From assembly GCA_963580285.1 (NCBI GenBank), contig OY757026.1, forward strand, positions 63,551,396-63,615,395: a DNA stretch of 64,000 bases, written 5' to 3'. The notes under the pieces are model-generated. The model searched no databases and was not told where the DNA came from. It was given only the letters and a program-made list of their open reading frames with translations. The position numbers were made by a program, and so were the translations under genes. Source of the stretch: Lucinisca nassula (lineage: Eukaryota; Mollusca; Bivalvia; Lucinida; Lucinidae). Positions 44,040 through 54,400 of this stretch are shown here, piece by piece; the first letter of the stretch is position 1, and each line of letters starts with the position of its first letter.

Positions 44040-44375
44040 GCAATTACATGTGTGTGTGTGAATTTTAACACGCTTTTAACAATTTTTCAGTCATATCACG
44101 ACGGTGTCTGGTTGCGACAGGGAGCTCAATGCTCACTTTTATAGTGCTGCCTCACTGAAGTATCATGTCCCAGACACATTACATGATACCACACCTAGTC
44201 ACATTACCCTGACACTGGGTCGACCAGTCCTAGCTCTACCCAGTAAATCTGAGTGCCAAGCGAGGAGCAGCTAGTACCATTTGTAACGACTTTGGTATGT
44301 CGCGGCCCGGGATCGACCCCGTGACCTCCCGTTCCCCGGAGCGGACACTCTACCAACTGAGCTATCGGGGCCGGT
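44040..44375 (-). mobile_element. tRNA-derived SINE, third family
   Basis: The minus-strand head is GGCCCCGATAGCTCAGTTGG, box B-like GGGTCGATCCCGGGCC. The body has AGTGAGGCAGCACTATAAAA and CACCGTCGTGATATGACTGA, and the 3' end is AGCGTGTTAAAATTCACACA. The head is close to a real tRNA, but the long body shows it is a SINE. Confidence 0.78.
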
Positions 44376-44465
44376 ATTGCAATTACGTGCCACGCGCACT
44401 TGTGACGAGATTATGACGTAGTCAGAACAAGATGAACTTTCTAGCAACTTACAAACTAGCTAGAA

Positions 44466-44743
44466 CATGCTTGACCGTCATTATGAAAACATTGTAACCT
44501 TTATCGCCGAAAACATGAAAATTTTAAGAGGAAAAAATGTGATATTTTTTTCTAATTTCTGCTCAAAATATAGACTGTGGGTACTTGTTAGAACCGCCTT
44601 ATCGATGCGGTTCTAACAAGTACCCACAATCTATAGTTTAGAGCAGATATAAGAAAAATAAGGTTTACCCCTGTAAACCCCAGTTTTACTATAAATGTGG
44701 TGTTGGAGGGGGTAAAAGTTATTAAGGCGTGTTTTTGTGATGC
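44466..44743. mobile_element. Hairpin-core MITE, type A
   Basis: GTCATTATGAAAACATTGTA to AAGGCGTGTTTTTGTGATG. Central GGTACTTGTTAGAACCGCCT and complement, arm hairpin AAACCCCAGTTTTACTATAA. Confidence 0.83.
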
Positions 44744-44932
44744 ACTGGAGACGGGACAGAGAACTCGTTGCAAACGGATGTAAAACGACCACGAACGGGC
44801 TAGGGCTGCTTTGAAACGGTGCTCGTATCTTCTGTCTGATCTGACCTTGATACGAACGAACTGTGGACGAGATACAGACAGGCTGGACGTATAGAGGTTT
44901 TCTTCTGATCGATATAGAAAATAGAAGTGGAG

Positions 44933-45075
44933 GCAATGATCAGGAATCAATACAATTAACCCACAGCTACCATCAGAGACACCAAAGAGAAAGAAGCACA
45001 AACATGAAACAACTTGACCCTAATGGAAACATCAATAGCGGAAAGCCAAAAGGACAGTTACTTTCCCACAAAATG
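44933..45075 (-). mobile_element. Penelope-like element 3' tail fragment
   Basis: The minus strand matches 25980-26145: GGAAAGTAACTGTCCTTTTG, TTTCCATTAGGGTCAAGTTG, GGTGTCTCTGATGGTAGCTG, TTGATTCCTGATC. Confidence 0.72.
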
Positions 45076-45360
45076 GCCTATTGGCTATCCAAAACAAAAT
45101 AATATAAGCGATACACACACTCAAAGGCAAACCATTACAAAAATAAACCGCGTCAGAAGAACGTATTTCAGGCTCCACAATAGGCCAAAAACTGTACGTA
45201 GTCCAGTTAACGATTTTGTTAAGCTGTGACCGGACGGTCTATGAACTAGCTTGATGTGACTGGAGCTTTAAGATGGTTAAGAGGATATTTAAGTGACTAG
45301 ACAATGTTCATACGAACCCTAACATGTAAAGCAGAGCAACGAAAGATGTTTTCACACTAC

Positions 45361-45625
45361 GCATTATGATAACACACCCGTCTGACATAGTGTATTCTTT
45401 CATATCTCCAAAATTGTTACTTTTCCGATAAATATTTGTGATATTTTTCTTATTTACACTCAGGTGCTCGTTAGAACCGCCTAATTGAGGCGATTCTAAC
45501 GAGTACCCACAACCTATTTCTAGTAGCAGAAAATATAAAATAATGTATACCCTTGTAAACCCGGTTTTCTCTATATAAGCTGGGTTTAGAGGGGTGTTCA
45601 TTTCACGGACATATTATCACGATGG
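45361..45625. mobile_element. Hairpin-core MITE, type B
   Basis: CATTATGATAACACACCCGT to CATATTATCACGATGG. Core GGTGCTCGTTAGAACCGCCT, arm hairpin AAACCCGGTTTTCTCTATAT. Confidence 0.83.
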
Positions 45626-45659
45626 TGTATATTCCTCATGAAATGGCAGGCTTGCGTTA

Positions 45660-45930
45660 AGATGACATACCATGTAACAAAGTGCAAGCTTTCATATCAC
45701 CAAATGTTTATTTTTGCGATGAAAAGTTTTAATATTTTTCCTTTTTTATACTTCTTTCATAGGTTGTGGGTGCTCGTTACAACCGCCTCGTTTAGACGGT
45801 TCTGACACGCACCCACAACCTTTGTCTTAGAGCAGAAATAAGCAAAAAGCTGCCTACCCTTTATACCCCACTTTTCTCTGTATAAAGTGGGATTTACAGG
45901 GGTGTTCATTTCATCGACTTGTTACATGAT
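45660..45930. mobile_element. Hairpin-core MITE, type B
   Basis: Core GGTGCTCGTTACAACCGCCT, arm ATACCCCACTTTTCTCTGTA, end CGACTTGTTACATGATG. Confidence 0.78.
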
Positions 45931-45995
45931 GTCAAATAAAGTTTCAGGTCAGGCTCATGTGATCATATTCTGACCCTAAAGACAGCGAAAACACA

Positions 45996-46268
45996 TTACG
46001 AAAACACTCCTTTTGAAGTACAATGGAAATTTTACCAAAAAAAAAAAAAAAAAAAACAATGAAAAATTTTCAGAAAGAAAGTTATAATGTTTTTTATATT
46101 TCGGCTCAAAACAAGGGTTGTGAGAACTCGTTAGAACCGCCTCAACGAGGCGGTTCAAGCGTGTACACATGACCTATGTTTTTGAGCAGGAATACGAAAA
46201 ATAATGTATACCCATGTAAACCCGAGTTCTACTATATAAAAGTGGGGTTTAAGGGAGTTTTCGTGATG
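45996..46268. mobile_element. Hairpin-core MITE, type A
   Basis: CATTACGAAAACACTCCTTT to GGGAGTTTTCGTGATG. Core GAACTCGTTAGAACCGCCTC and complement. It lies in the intron about 190 bp upstream of the second exon. Confidence 0.82.
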
Positions 46269-46349
46269 ATTGAGGTGGTTACCACTTGTACCTTCAGTCA
46301 AAACCAGGAAGATATAAACTCGCCTGTAAACTTCTCTTTTCTCTGTTTT

Positions 46350-46420
46350 TTATGTTTTATTTATTTTTTTATTTTATTTTATTTTTTTTTTTTTGGGGGG
46401 GGGTGGGGGAGGGGTTCAAG
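46350..46420. repeat. T-rich tract and G run
   Basis: TTTATT-rich sequence, a poly-T run and a G-rich run just upstream of the 46458 acceptor; the T part could double as an extended polypyrimidine region. Confidence 0.8.
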
Positions 46421-46457
46421 GCTGTTTAATAATAGGACTTCTATTACTGCTTTATAG

Positions 46458-47567
46458 GTTGTGAATATGGAGACCGAAAATTGTGTTTCATCTTCGAGTG
46501 TCTATCATTAATTGATAAATCAGAATGTTGTGGAACGTGTCTAGAGACAACAACTACCTCGACCACCACAACAACACATTCTACCACTACAACAACGCCT
46601 TCGACAACTTCTACAACACCGACTACTACCACTACAGCGGTGACCACAACCACAACAGTGCCAACAACCACTACATCAACAACGTCTACAACAGCTTCAA
46701 CTAAATCAGCTATAGCCACTACAACACCGACAACAACTACTACAGCACCTATCACATCTTCCACCACCACAACAACACCTACTGCCACCACAACCACGCC
46801 AACCATCCCTACGACCACGCCAACCACAACTACGACCACGCCCACCACCACTACGACCACGCCAACCACCACTACGACCACGCCCACCACCATTACAACC
46901 GTGCCGACCACCATTACCACCACGCCCACAACCACTACAACAACGCATCCCGCCACAACAACCACGTCCACCACCACTACTACAACACCTTCTGCCACTA
47001 CAACAACTACTACTACAACACATCCCACCACCACAACTACGTCTACCAGCACTTCATCAATGCCAAGCACCACAACAACCACGCCCACCACCAGTACAAC
47101 AACGCCTCTTGCCACTACAACTCCTCATACAACCACCACTACTTCAACACCTCCCAGAACCACAACCATGTCAAGCACCCCTACAACCACGCCATCCACC
47201 ACTACAACCCCACCCACCACAACAATCACGTCTACCACTACAACAACATCTGCCACCACGACCTCTCCCTTCACAACTACTACCACAACGCCCACCATCC
47301 CCATTACAACAATGGTTACCACAACAACATCATCACAAGCTACAACTACTACATCAGTATCAACGTCACCTACAATTATAATAACCACGCCCACCACTAC
47401 TCTTACTTCATCTAGCACCAGAAGTTCATCAGTCGAATCAAATACAACCATAGCCTCTCCTACAACAGATTTTACAACATCTGTTTTATCATTATCCACA
47501 AATATTTCTACCAGTTACGCTCCTACAACAGTCACAACGACGTCATCAAGATTACTAACGGACCTGG
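46458..47567 (+). CDS. Exon: Cys-rich module and Thr-rich mucin-like tract
   Basis: An acceptor (CTTTATAG) precedes the phase-1 exon of 1110 bp, and the donor GTAAGT follows at 47568. It encodes about 370 residues. First comes CEYGDRKLCFIFECLSLIDK and on to SECCGTC, cysteine spacing C-x7-C-x4-C-x8-C-C-x2-C, matching the end of the module in the 42352 exon. Then come some 320 residues of TTTT/TTTP/TSTT repeats, later richer in Ser, ending SSRLLTDLG. Such tracts are typically O-glycosylated in secreted or cell-surface proteins. The ATG at 46481 is internal to the exon, not a start. Low-complexity length variation is likely. No downstream exon is visible before the 2.2-kb array, and no signal peptide or membrane segment is in the window. 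Confidence 0.75.
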
Positions 47568-47995
47568 GTAAGTCACTGTATTTGCTTAGCCCTTTAGACG
47601 CCAAAAAAATGCGTCTGAAGATTTCAGGCAAACGATCGGTAGTTTATTTCATTGTTTTCCGATATAAAAACTCTCACTCTAACATGACGTATGCATTTCC
47701 CAGTAGAACGTAGTGCGTGCAGGAGGCGCGTTTGATAACGTCTCGTGTAAACAAACATGTACTTCTGTCGACATCACGTACAAAAAAATCCTTTGGGAAA
47801 ACAATTCAAAAATGTACAAAATGTCGGTCGTCAAAAAGCTTTCCAGTATAACAAGTTTGTTATTTTGAACATTGGGAACATGGGATCACATTCTCCGCCT
47901 GAAAGCGATACCTAACGGCTCGGGCAAATATCGCTGTCAGGCGGGGTTCGCCGTCAAAAATTAAAATAACTTGTATGATGAATTGTATTACAGCC
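47568..47995. other. Start of intron or unexplained sequence
   Basis: Begins with the GTAAGT donor. No further exon, ORF of note or repeat recognised. Confidence 0.45.
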
Positions 47996-48064
47996 GTGAC
48001 AAACCCAAATTGTGTATGGTGTACCAAAAGGGTCAAAATGACCGATACCGATCTTCCTGTATTT

Positions 48065-48420
48065 TAGATATACAGGTGCACCCGTAAATTTGCGGGTACA
48101 CCCCTAAATTTGCAGGTACACCCCTATTTCAAATGCGGGTGTACCCGTAAATTTGCAGGTACACCCGCATTTAGCGGTCTAACTGCATTTTACAAGTATA
48201 CCTGCATTTCACGGGTACACCACTATATTTACAGGTACACCTCTAAATTTGCAGGTATACCTCTATTTGCAAGTATTCCTGCATTTTACAGGTACACCCC
48301 TATATTTGCGGGTACACCCCTAAATTTACGGGTGTACTCGTATCTTAAAATGCGGGTATACCTGTAAAATTAGGGGTGTACCCGTAAAATGCCAGGTCTA
48401 CCCGTAAAATGCAAGTAGAC
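48065..48420. repeat. 20-bp minisatellite, ACACCCCTAAATTTGCAGGT
   Basis: About eighteen units alternating TACACCC(C/G)TA with AATTTGC(A/G)GG. The orientation flips near 48325-48340, so the last units are the reverse complement of the first. Confidence 0.85.
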
Positions 48421-48721
48421 CGCTCTTTCTTATTTTCCAATTATCCAATCAAAATGCCGCTTACATATCCACAATTTCTTGAGGCGTCTTTGATAAACCT
48501 GTCCAATTCATTCTGTGTAAACACTAAATAATTTCAAATTGAGCGTTTATTGCACCCTTGAAAAAAACACGGGATAAGCTGTCTGATTTGATATATTAAA
48601 ATTTAATAACGAGTGTAATAAAATGTTTTGCATTTACGTTCTTGTAATTTGTTTATTTATTTATTTATTTACACAGAATATCATGTGGGTTTTTGTTCCA
48701 GATATGCAATGTTGAAGCATA

Positions 48722-48952
48722 AAGAAAACACGCCTATATGAGTTTGACCCCCCTGAAACCCCATTTTCATTTAGTGAACTGGGGTTTACTGGGGTATACA
48801 TTATTTTCCTTACTTTTGCTCAAAACATAGATTGTTGGTACCTTAAGTACTCTTTAGCTGAAGCGGTTCTAACGAGCACCCACAATCTATGTTTTGGAGC
48901 AGACTTGACAAAAATGAAGTATACCCTTGTTTATCCCCAATTTTCTAAAATT
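48722..48952. mobile_element. Hairpin-core MITE, type A, right-truncated
   Basis: AAGAAAACACGCCTATATGA, arm AAACCCCATTTTCATTTAGT, core with GCGGTTCTAACGAGCACCCA. It stops at ATCCCCAATTTTCTAAAATT inside the inverted-repeat element. Confidence 0.78.
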
Positions 48953-49089
48953 ACGGGTAGACCGGTATCGGTTATTTTGACCCTTTTGGTACCCCATAAT
49001 TGTGTTTGTGGACATGTGTGCACAGGAAAGGCTGAGATCAGCCTGCACTTTAACCCAGTGTGATTACAGTCTTCGCTGTGCACTGTATG

Positions 49090-49240
49090 AATGCCCGTTG
49101 CTCCTTAGGAGCAAATTCTTTCATTTAAGAGTTGATCCCAGTTGACATTGGAGGCAAAAATACTTTTGCAGGAGTTGCCTCCCCTGAAGGTGTTCCCATT
49201 CATTTAATATGGCAAATATATTAATATTACTTGCTGAAAA
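49090..49240 (+). repeat. Dispersed repeat K
   Basis: GAGCAAATTCTTTCATTTAA, GAGTTGATCCCAGTTGACAT and GAGTTGCCTCCCCTGAAGGT, as at 37262 and (minus) 3000-3170. Confidence 0.6.
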
Positions 49241-49883
49241 AGGTGAGTAGCTTTTGCATTTGCTAAAGCTGCTCACCGGCATTTTTCCAGCGAAAACTAC
49301 CAGAGCCTTAGATATTATATTTGCTAGAATATTTGACAGTTTTACCACTAACAAGATCGTTTTGGTTGTATATAAACTAAAAAAGTGTGGAAAATGAAAA
49401 TCTACAACGTTAGGATGTAGATAGAGACACATAACTAAAAAGACCATCTCGGCACTTAGATTAATGAAGAAATGGATAGATAAATAAAATGAAAGTAACT
49501 AAAACGTAAAATAAATTTAAAAAGGTATAATAACCCATAAACTGAAGTTTAATAGAAGGAATAACTAAGGTTGTTTACATAAAAATTGGAGGAAAAAGGG
49601 TGGCTTTGTTGGAAAATAACCCGTGCAATAGCACTCCCGGTATCGCAATGGTGTTAGCGAAGTACAAGCACTCCCTTTTACAGGAGCCGTAGTGAGCTGT
49701 GGTGTCAGTCCGGTTTTAAGGTAATGAGTCAGCCAAATACAGTACTTATATATTAGTATGGAGTTAAAGGTAAAATTCTTGAAATATACACATTTCAAGA
49801 GGTACATAACATCCGAATAGAAATACACCTTATAAGGGGAACCATGATGAGCTGTGCTGCGATCCAGTCAGGTTAGAAACATA

Positions 49884-50132
49884 TCAAGGTATTTTTTTGG
49901 AAATTAATAAGGTGGGTCTAAGCACAGAGCCCTGTGGGACACTAGAAACAAAAATTAATGTGTTCAATAAGGGAGAGCTGAGTGATACCAAGGTAATTTT
50001 TGGAAACGAATAATGTGGGTCTGAGCACAGTGCTGTGGGTCTGAGCACAGTGCCCTTTGGGACATTAGAAACAAAAGTGACTGTGTTCAATAAGGGTGAG
50101 CTGAGTGATACCAGGCAGATGATATCCAACAT
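49884..50132 (-). pseudogene. Possible RT-motif relic within the 2.2-kb unit
   Basis: The minus strand reads SNVPKGTVLRPT here (SNVPQGTVLRPT in the other units) and SSVPQGSVLRPTLL, two diverged echoes of the VPQGSVLGPLLF motif of LINE reverse transcriptases, in a duplicated segment. No other RT motifs were found around it. Repeated in every unit. Could be coincidence. Confidence 0.25.
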
Positions 50133-50567
50133 ACACTCAACGTCAAATCAACGTCGAAGCAACGCTGAAAACGCAGTTAAGTAGTAAAACAACATTGATA
50201 ACAGCATATATATAAACGACAACATCATATTGAGTCAACCATGGTTGATAAATGTTGTATAACCGTGCTTCCCGACGACTCGAGTATATATAATTATACA
50301 CGTACAAGATAAATACAGCCCTTTCAGTGGTTTGGATGTCGACTGGGCATAAAATGGTTCGTTTGTCGACATGTTAGTTATCATTGAATGAGCACAATGT
50401 GACCACGGACTTGGGACCGTGTTGATCAAGCCATAAACGAGAGACTGCCAGTCAGTCATTCATAGCCAAACCATTGACCCTTAACCGGTTCACAGGCGCG
50501 CCCAACCCTCGGGTCGCCACAATGCAGTCATTGTAATAACCCTTCCGTGTAAAAGTATTAAATCAAC

Positions 50568-50969
50568 ATGCTTTTAGAGGTTGTTATAGAAATAACCAGT
50601 CTCGAGACACAGGAAGCAGGCGGTAAATTACTTTACAAACGTATACTTTTGTCAAAAGTTAGAAATTCTATGCTATTTACTCACCCTATTTTTCTTCCAA
50701 ATCGGCTTCTTTATAGACGCAAATGTCGGGTTGTTTTGATTCTGCAAGATGTACACAGCATTCTTCTAGGACGAGTTTCAGTTATAAATCACATTGTCTT
50801 AATTGGACCCAACCCGGAGCTGAGCGGAGGGTTGGGGTATGATCAGTTATTGTCTGGGTATGAAACTATTCAAATATATCTAGGTATCAATATTAAATTT
50901 TGTCGAGACCTGGGAAGCTGTTTTTGGATCGTCTGCTTCAACCCCACAGGATGGTGGCGTGAGCAATAG
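50568..50969 (+). other. 133-codon ORF repeated in each 2.2-kb unit
   Basis: An ATG-to-stop frame of identical length in units 1-4, with one conservative change (Ile to Val) in unit 4, and truncated in unit 5 by the array edge. No recognised domain, signal peptide or promoter context. Because whole units are nearly identical, an intact frame in all copies is weak evidence for a gene. Recorded as a hypothetical reading frame only. Confidence 0.2.
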
Positions 50970-51431
50970 TCACGTGATGTTTTGATATGTCAAACTCTCA
51001 ATGTAAATAGAGCACCGCACCGTACTGCTCTGAGACAATGTTCATCATTGGTGTATGGTAGATCTATATGGTTTGCATCTGAGTTTTGTGGTATGCTTTA
51101 GCTGTATATGTGTACACGACCACCACATGAAACTATCTGTGTGGCGTACCATTGTACAAACAACACAGTCTCATGCGACAGCCGTATAACTTGCAGTGAG
51201 TATTTGATAGGGTCTCTATTCTTTATCTAGACCCATTTGCATGCTTAAGGCATGTTCGATACCAGCTGCCATGCATCATTATTGGTTAATCGTACTACTT
51301 TAAGTTTTCTGAGGTATTATTTTTACTGTTGAGATAGGGGTCAGCCATTTCAAAGTAGGAGAAAGTTATGCTAAAATCTTCCAGCTAGGGATAGTAAGAT
51401 CATTGAACCGTAACATTCTGTAGCTGGGGTC

Positions 51432-51465
51432 ATTGTGTGTGTGTGTGTGGGAGGGGGGGGGGGTT
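51432..51465. repeat. GT and G-run simple repeat in each unit
   Basis: GTGTGTGTGTGTGG followed by a G run whose length differs between units. Confidence 0.9.
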
Positions 51466-54400
51466 AGGGTGGTAGGGGTAGTGGAGGGGCAGGGTAGTAC
51501 TCAAGTTATTATCAGTCTCGTTGTCTATGTCGGTCAGTCTACAACTCGAGTGCCGTTGGGCCTATCCAGCCGTATATAAGCTTTGGTTGTATATAAACTA
51601 AAAAAGTGTGGAAAATGAAAATCTACAACGTTAGGATGTAGATAGAGACACATAACTAAAAAGACCATCTCGGCACTTAGATTAATGAAGAAATGGATAG
51701 ATAAATAAAATGAAAGTAACTAAAACGTAAAATAAATTTAAAAAGGTATAATAACCCATAAACTGAAGTTTAATAGAAGGAATAACTAAGGTTGTTTACA
51801 TAAAAATTGGAGGAAAAAGGGTGGCTTTGTTGGAAAATAACCCGTGCAATAGCACTCCCGGTATCGCAATGGTGTTAGCGAAGTACAAGCACTCCCTTTT
51901 ACAGGAGCCGTAGTGAGCTGTGGTGTCAGTCCGGTTTTAAGGTAATGAGTCAGCCAAATACAGTACTTATATATTAGTATGGAGTTAAAGGTAAAATTCT
52001 TGAAATATACACATTTCAAGAGGTACATAACATCCGAATAGAAATACACCTTATAAGGGGAACCATGATGAGCTGTGCTGCGATCCAGTCAGGTTAGAAA
52101 CATATCAAGGTAATTTTTGGAAATTAATAAGGTGGGTCTAAGCACAGAGCCCTGTGGGACACTAGAAACAAAAATTAATGTGTTCAATAAGGGAGAGCTG
52201 AGTGATACCAAGGTAATTTTTGGAAACGAATAATGTGGGTCTGAGCACAGTGCTGTGGGTCTGAGCACAGTGCCCTGTGGGACATTAGAAACAAAAGTGA
52301 CTGTGTTCAATAAGGGTGAGCTGAGTGATACCAGGCAGATGATATCCAACATACACTCAACGTCAAATCAACGTCGAAGCAACGCTGAAAACGCAGTTAA
52401 GTAGTAAAACAACATTGATAACAGCATATATATAAACGACAACATCATATTGAGTCAACCATGGTTGATAAATGTTGTATAACCGTGCTTCCCGACGACT
52501 CGAGTATATATAATTATACACGTACAAGATAAATACAGCCCTTTCAGTGGTTTGGATGTCGACTGGGCATAAAATGGTTCGTTTGTCGACATGTTAGTTA
52601 TCATTGAATGAGCACAATGTGACCACGGACTTGGGACCGTGTTGATCAAGCCATAAACGAGAGACTGCCAGTCAGTCATTCATAGCCAAACCATTGACCC
52701 TTAACCGGTTCACAGGCGCGCCCAACCCTCGGGTCGCCACAATGCAGTCATTGTAATAACCCTTCCGTGTAAAAGTATTAAATCAACATGCTTTTAGAGG
52801 TTGTTATAGAAATAACCAGTCTCGAGACACAGGAAGCAGGCGGTAAATTACTTTACAAACGTATACTTTTGTCAAAAGTTAGAAATTCTATGCTATTTAC
52901 TCACCCTATTTTTCTTCCAAATCGGCTTCTTTATAGACGCAAATGTCGGGTTGTTTTGATTCTGCAAGATGTACACAGCATTCTTCTAGGACGAGTTTCA
53001 GTTATAAATCACATTGTCTTAATTGGACCCAACCCGGAGCTGAGCGGAGGGTTGGGGTATGATCAGTTATTGTCTGGGTATGAAACTATTCAAATATATC
53101 TAGGTATCAATATTAAATTTTGTCGAGACCTGGGAAGCTGTTTTTGGATCGTCTGCTTCAACCCCACAGGATGGTGGCGTGAGCAATAGTCACGTGATGT
53201 TTTGATATGTCAAACTCTCAATGTAAATAGAGCACCGCACCGTACTGCTCTGAGACAATGTTCATCATTGGTGTATGGTAGATCTATATGGTTTGCATCT
53301 GAGTTTTGTGGTATGCTTTAGCTGTATATGTGTACACGACCACCACATGAAACTATCTGTGTGGCGTACCATTGTACAAACAACACAGTCTCATGCGACA
53401 GCCGTATAACTTGCAGTGAGTATTTGATAGGGTCTCTATTCTTTATCTAGACCCATTTGCATGCTTAAGGCATGTTCGATACCAGCTGCCATGCATCATT
53501 ATTGGTTAATCGTACTACTTTAAGTTTTCTGAGGTATTATTTTTACTGTTGAGATAGGGGTCAGCCATTTCAAAGTAGGAGAAAGTTATGCTAAAATCTT
53601 CCATCTAGGGATAGTAAGATCATTGAACCGTAACATTCTGTAGCTGGGGTCATTGTGTGTGTGTGTGTGGGAGGGGGGGGGGGGGTTAGGGTGGTAGGGG
53701 TAGTGGAGGGGCAGGGTAGTACTCAAGTTATTATCAGTCTCGTTGTCTATGTCGGTCAGTCTACAACTCGAGTGCCGTTGGGCCTATCCAGCCGTATATA
53801 AGCTTTGGTTGTATATAAACTAAAAAAGTGTGGAAAATGAAAATCTACAACGTTAGGATGTAGATAGAGACACATAACTAAAAAGACCATCTCGGCACTT
53901 AGATTAATGAAGAAATGGATAGATAAATAAAATGAAAGTAACTAAAACGTAAAATAAATTTAAAAAGGTATAATAACCCATAAACTGAAGTTTAATAGAA
54001 GGAATAACTAAGGTTGTTTACATAAAAATTGGAGGAAAAAGGGTGGCTTTGTTGGAAAATAACCCGTGCAATAGCACTCCCGGTATCGCAATGGTGTTAG
54101 CGAAGTACAAGCACTCCCTTTTACAGGAGCCGTAGTGAGCTGTGGTGTCAGTCCGGTTTTAAGGTAATGAGTCAGCCAAATACAGTACTTATATATTAGT
54201 ATGGAGTTAAAGGTAAAATTCTTGAAATATACACATTTCAAGAGGTACATAACATCCGAATAGAAATGCACCTTATAAGGGGAACCATGATGAGCTGTGC
54301 TGCGATCCAGTCAGGTTAGAAACATATCAAGGTAATTTTTGGAAATTAATAAGGTGGGTCTAAGCACAGAGCCCTGTGGGACACTAGAAACAAAAATTAA

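Larger units (their letters stand above)
47996..49015. mobile_element. Inverted-repeat element containing a minisatellite
   Basis: Left end GTACCAAAAGGGTCAAAATG, ACCGATACCG (48021-48050); right end CGGTATCGGTTATTTTGACC, CTTTTGGTACCCCATAATTG (48970-49005). The inner part is the minisatellite at 48065-48420 and a nested type A MITE. No ORF for a transposase. Confidence 0.7.

Noticed and set aside
44300..44375. Functional tRNA gene on the minus strand
   Set aside because: It continues into a roughly 250-bp SINE body with a repeat-rich tail.
46481..46483. ATG as the start of a 410-codon protein
   Set aside because: The Cys module begins upstream of it in the same frame and an acceptor site precedes it, so it is an internal Met; the frame after 47567 is intron.
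46444..47499. Val-rich and Cys/Gly-rich reading frames opposite the Thr-rich exon
   Set aside because: They are antisense frames of the ACC/ACA repeat; the plus strand has splice sites in phase and a Cys module.
50568..50969. The 133-codon ORF as a conserved multicopy gene
   Set aside because: The whole 2.22-kb unit is nearly identical, so the intact frame carries no independent evidence; no domain recognised.
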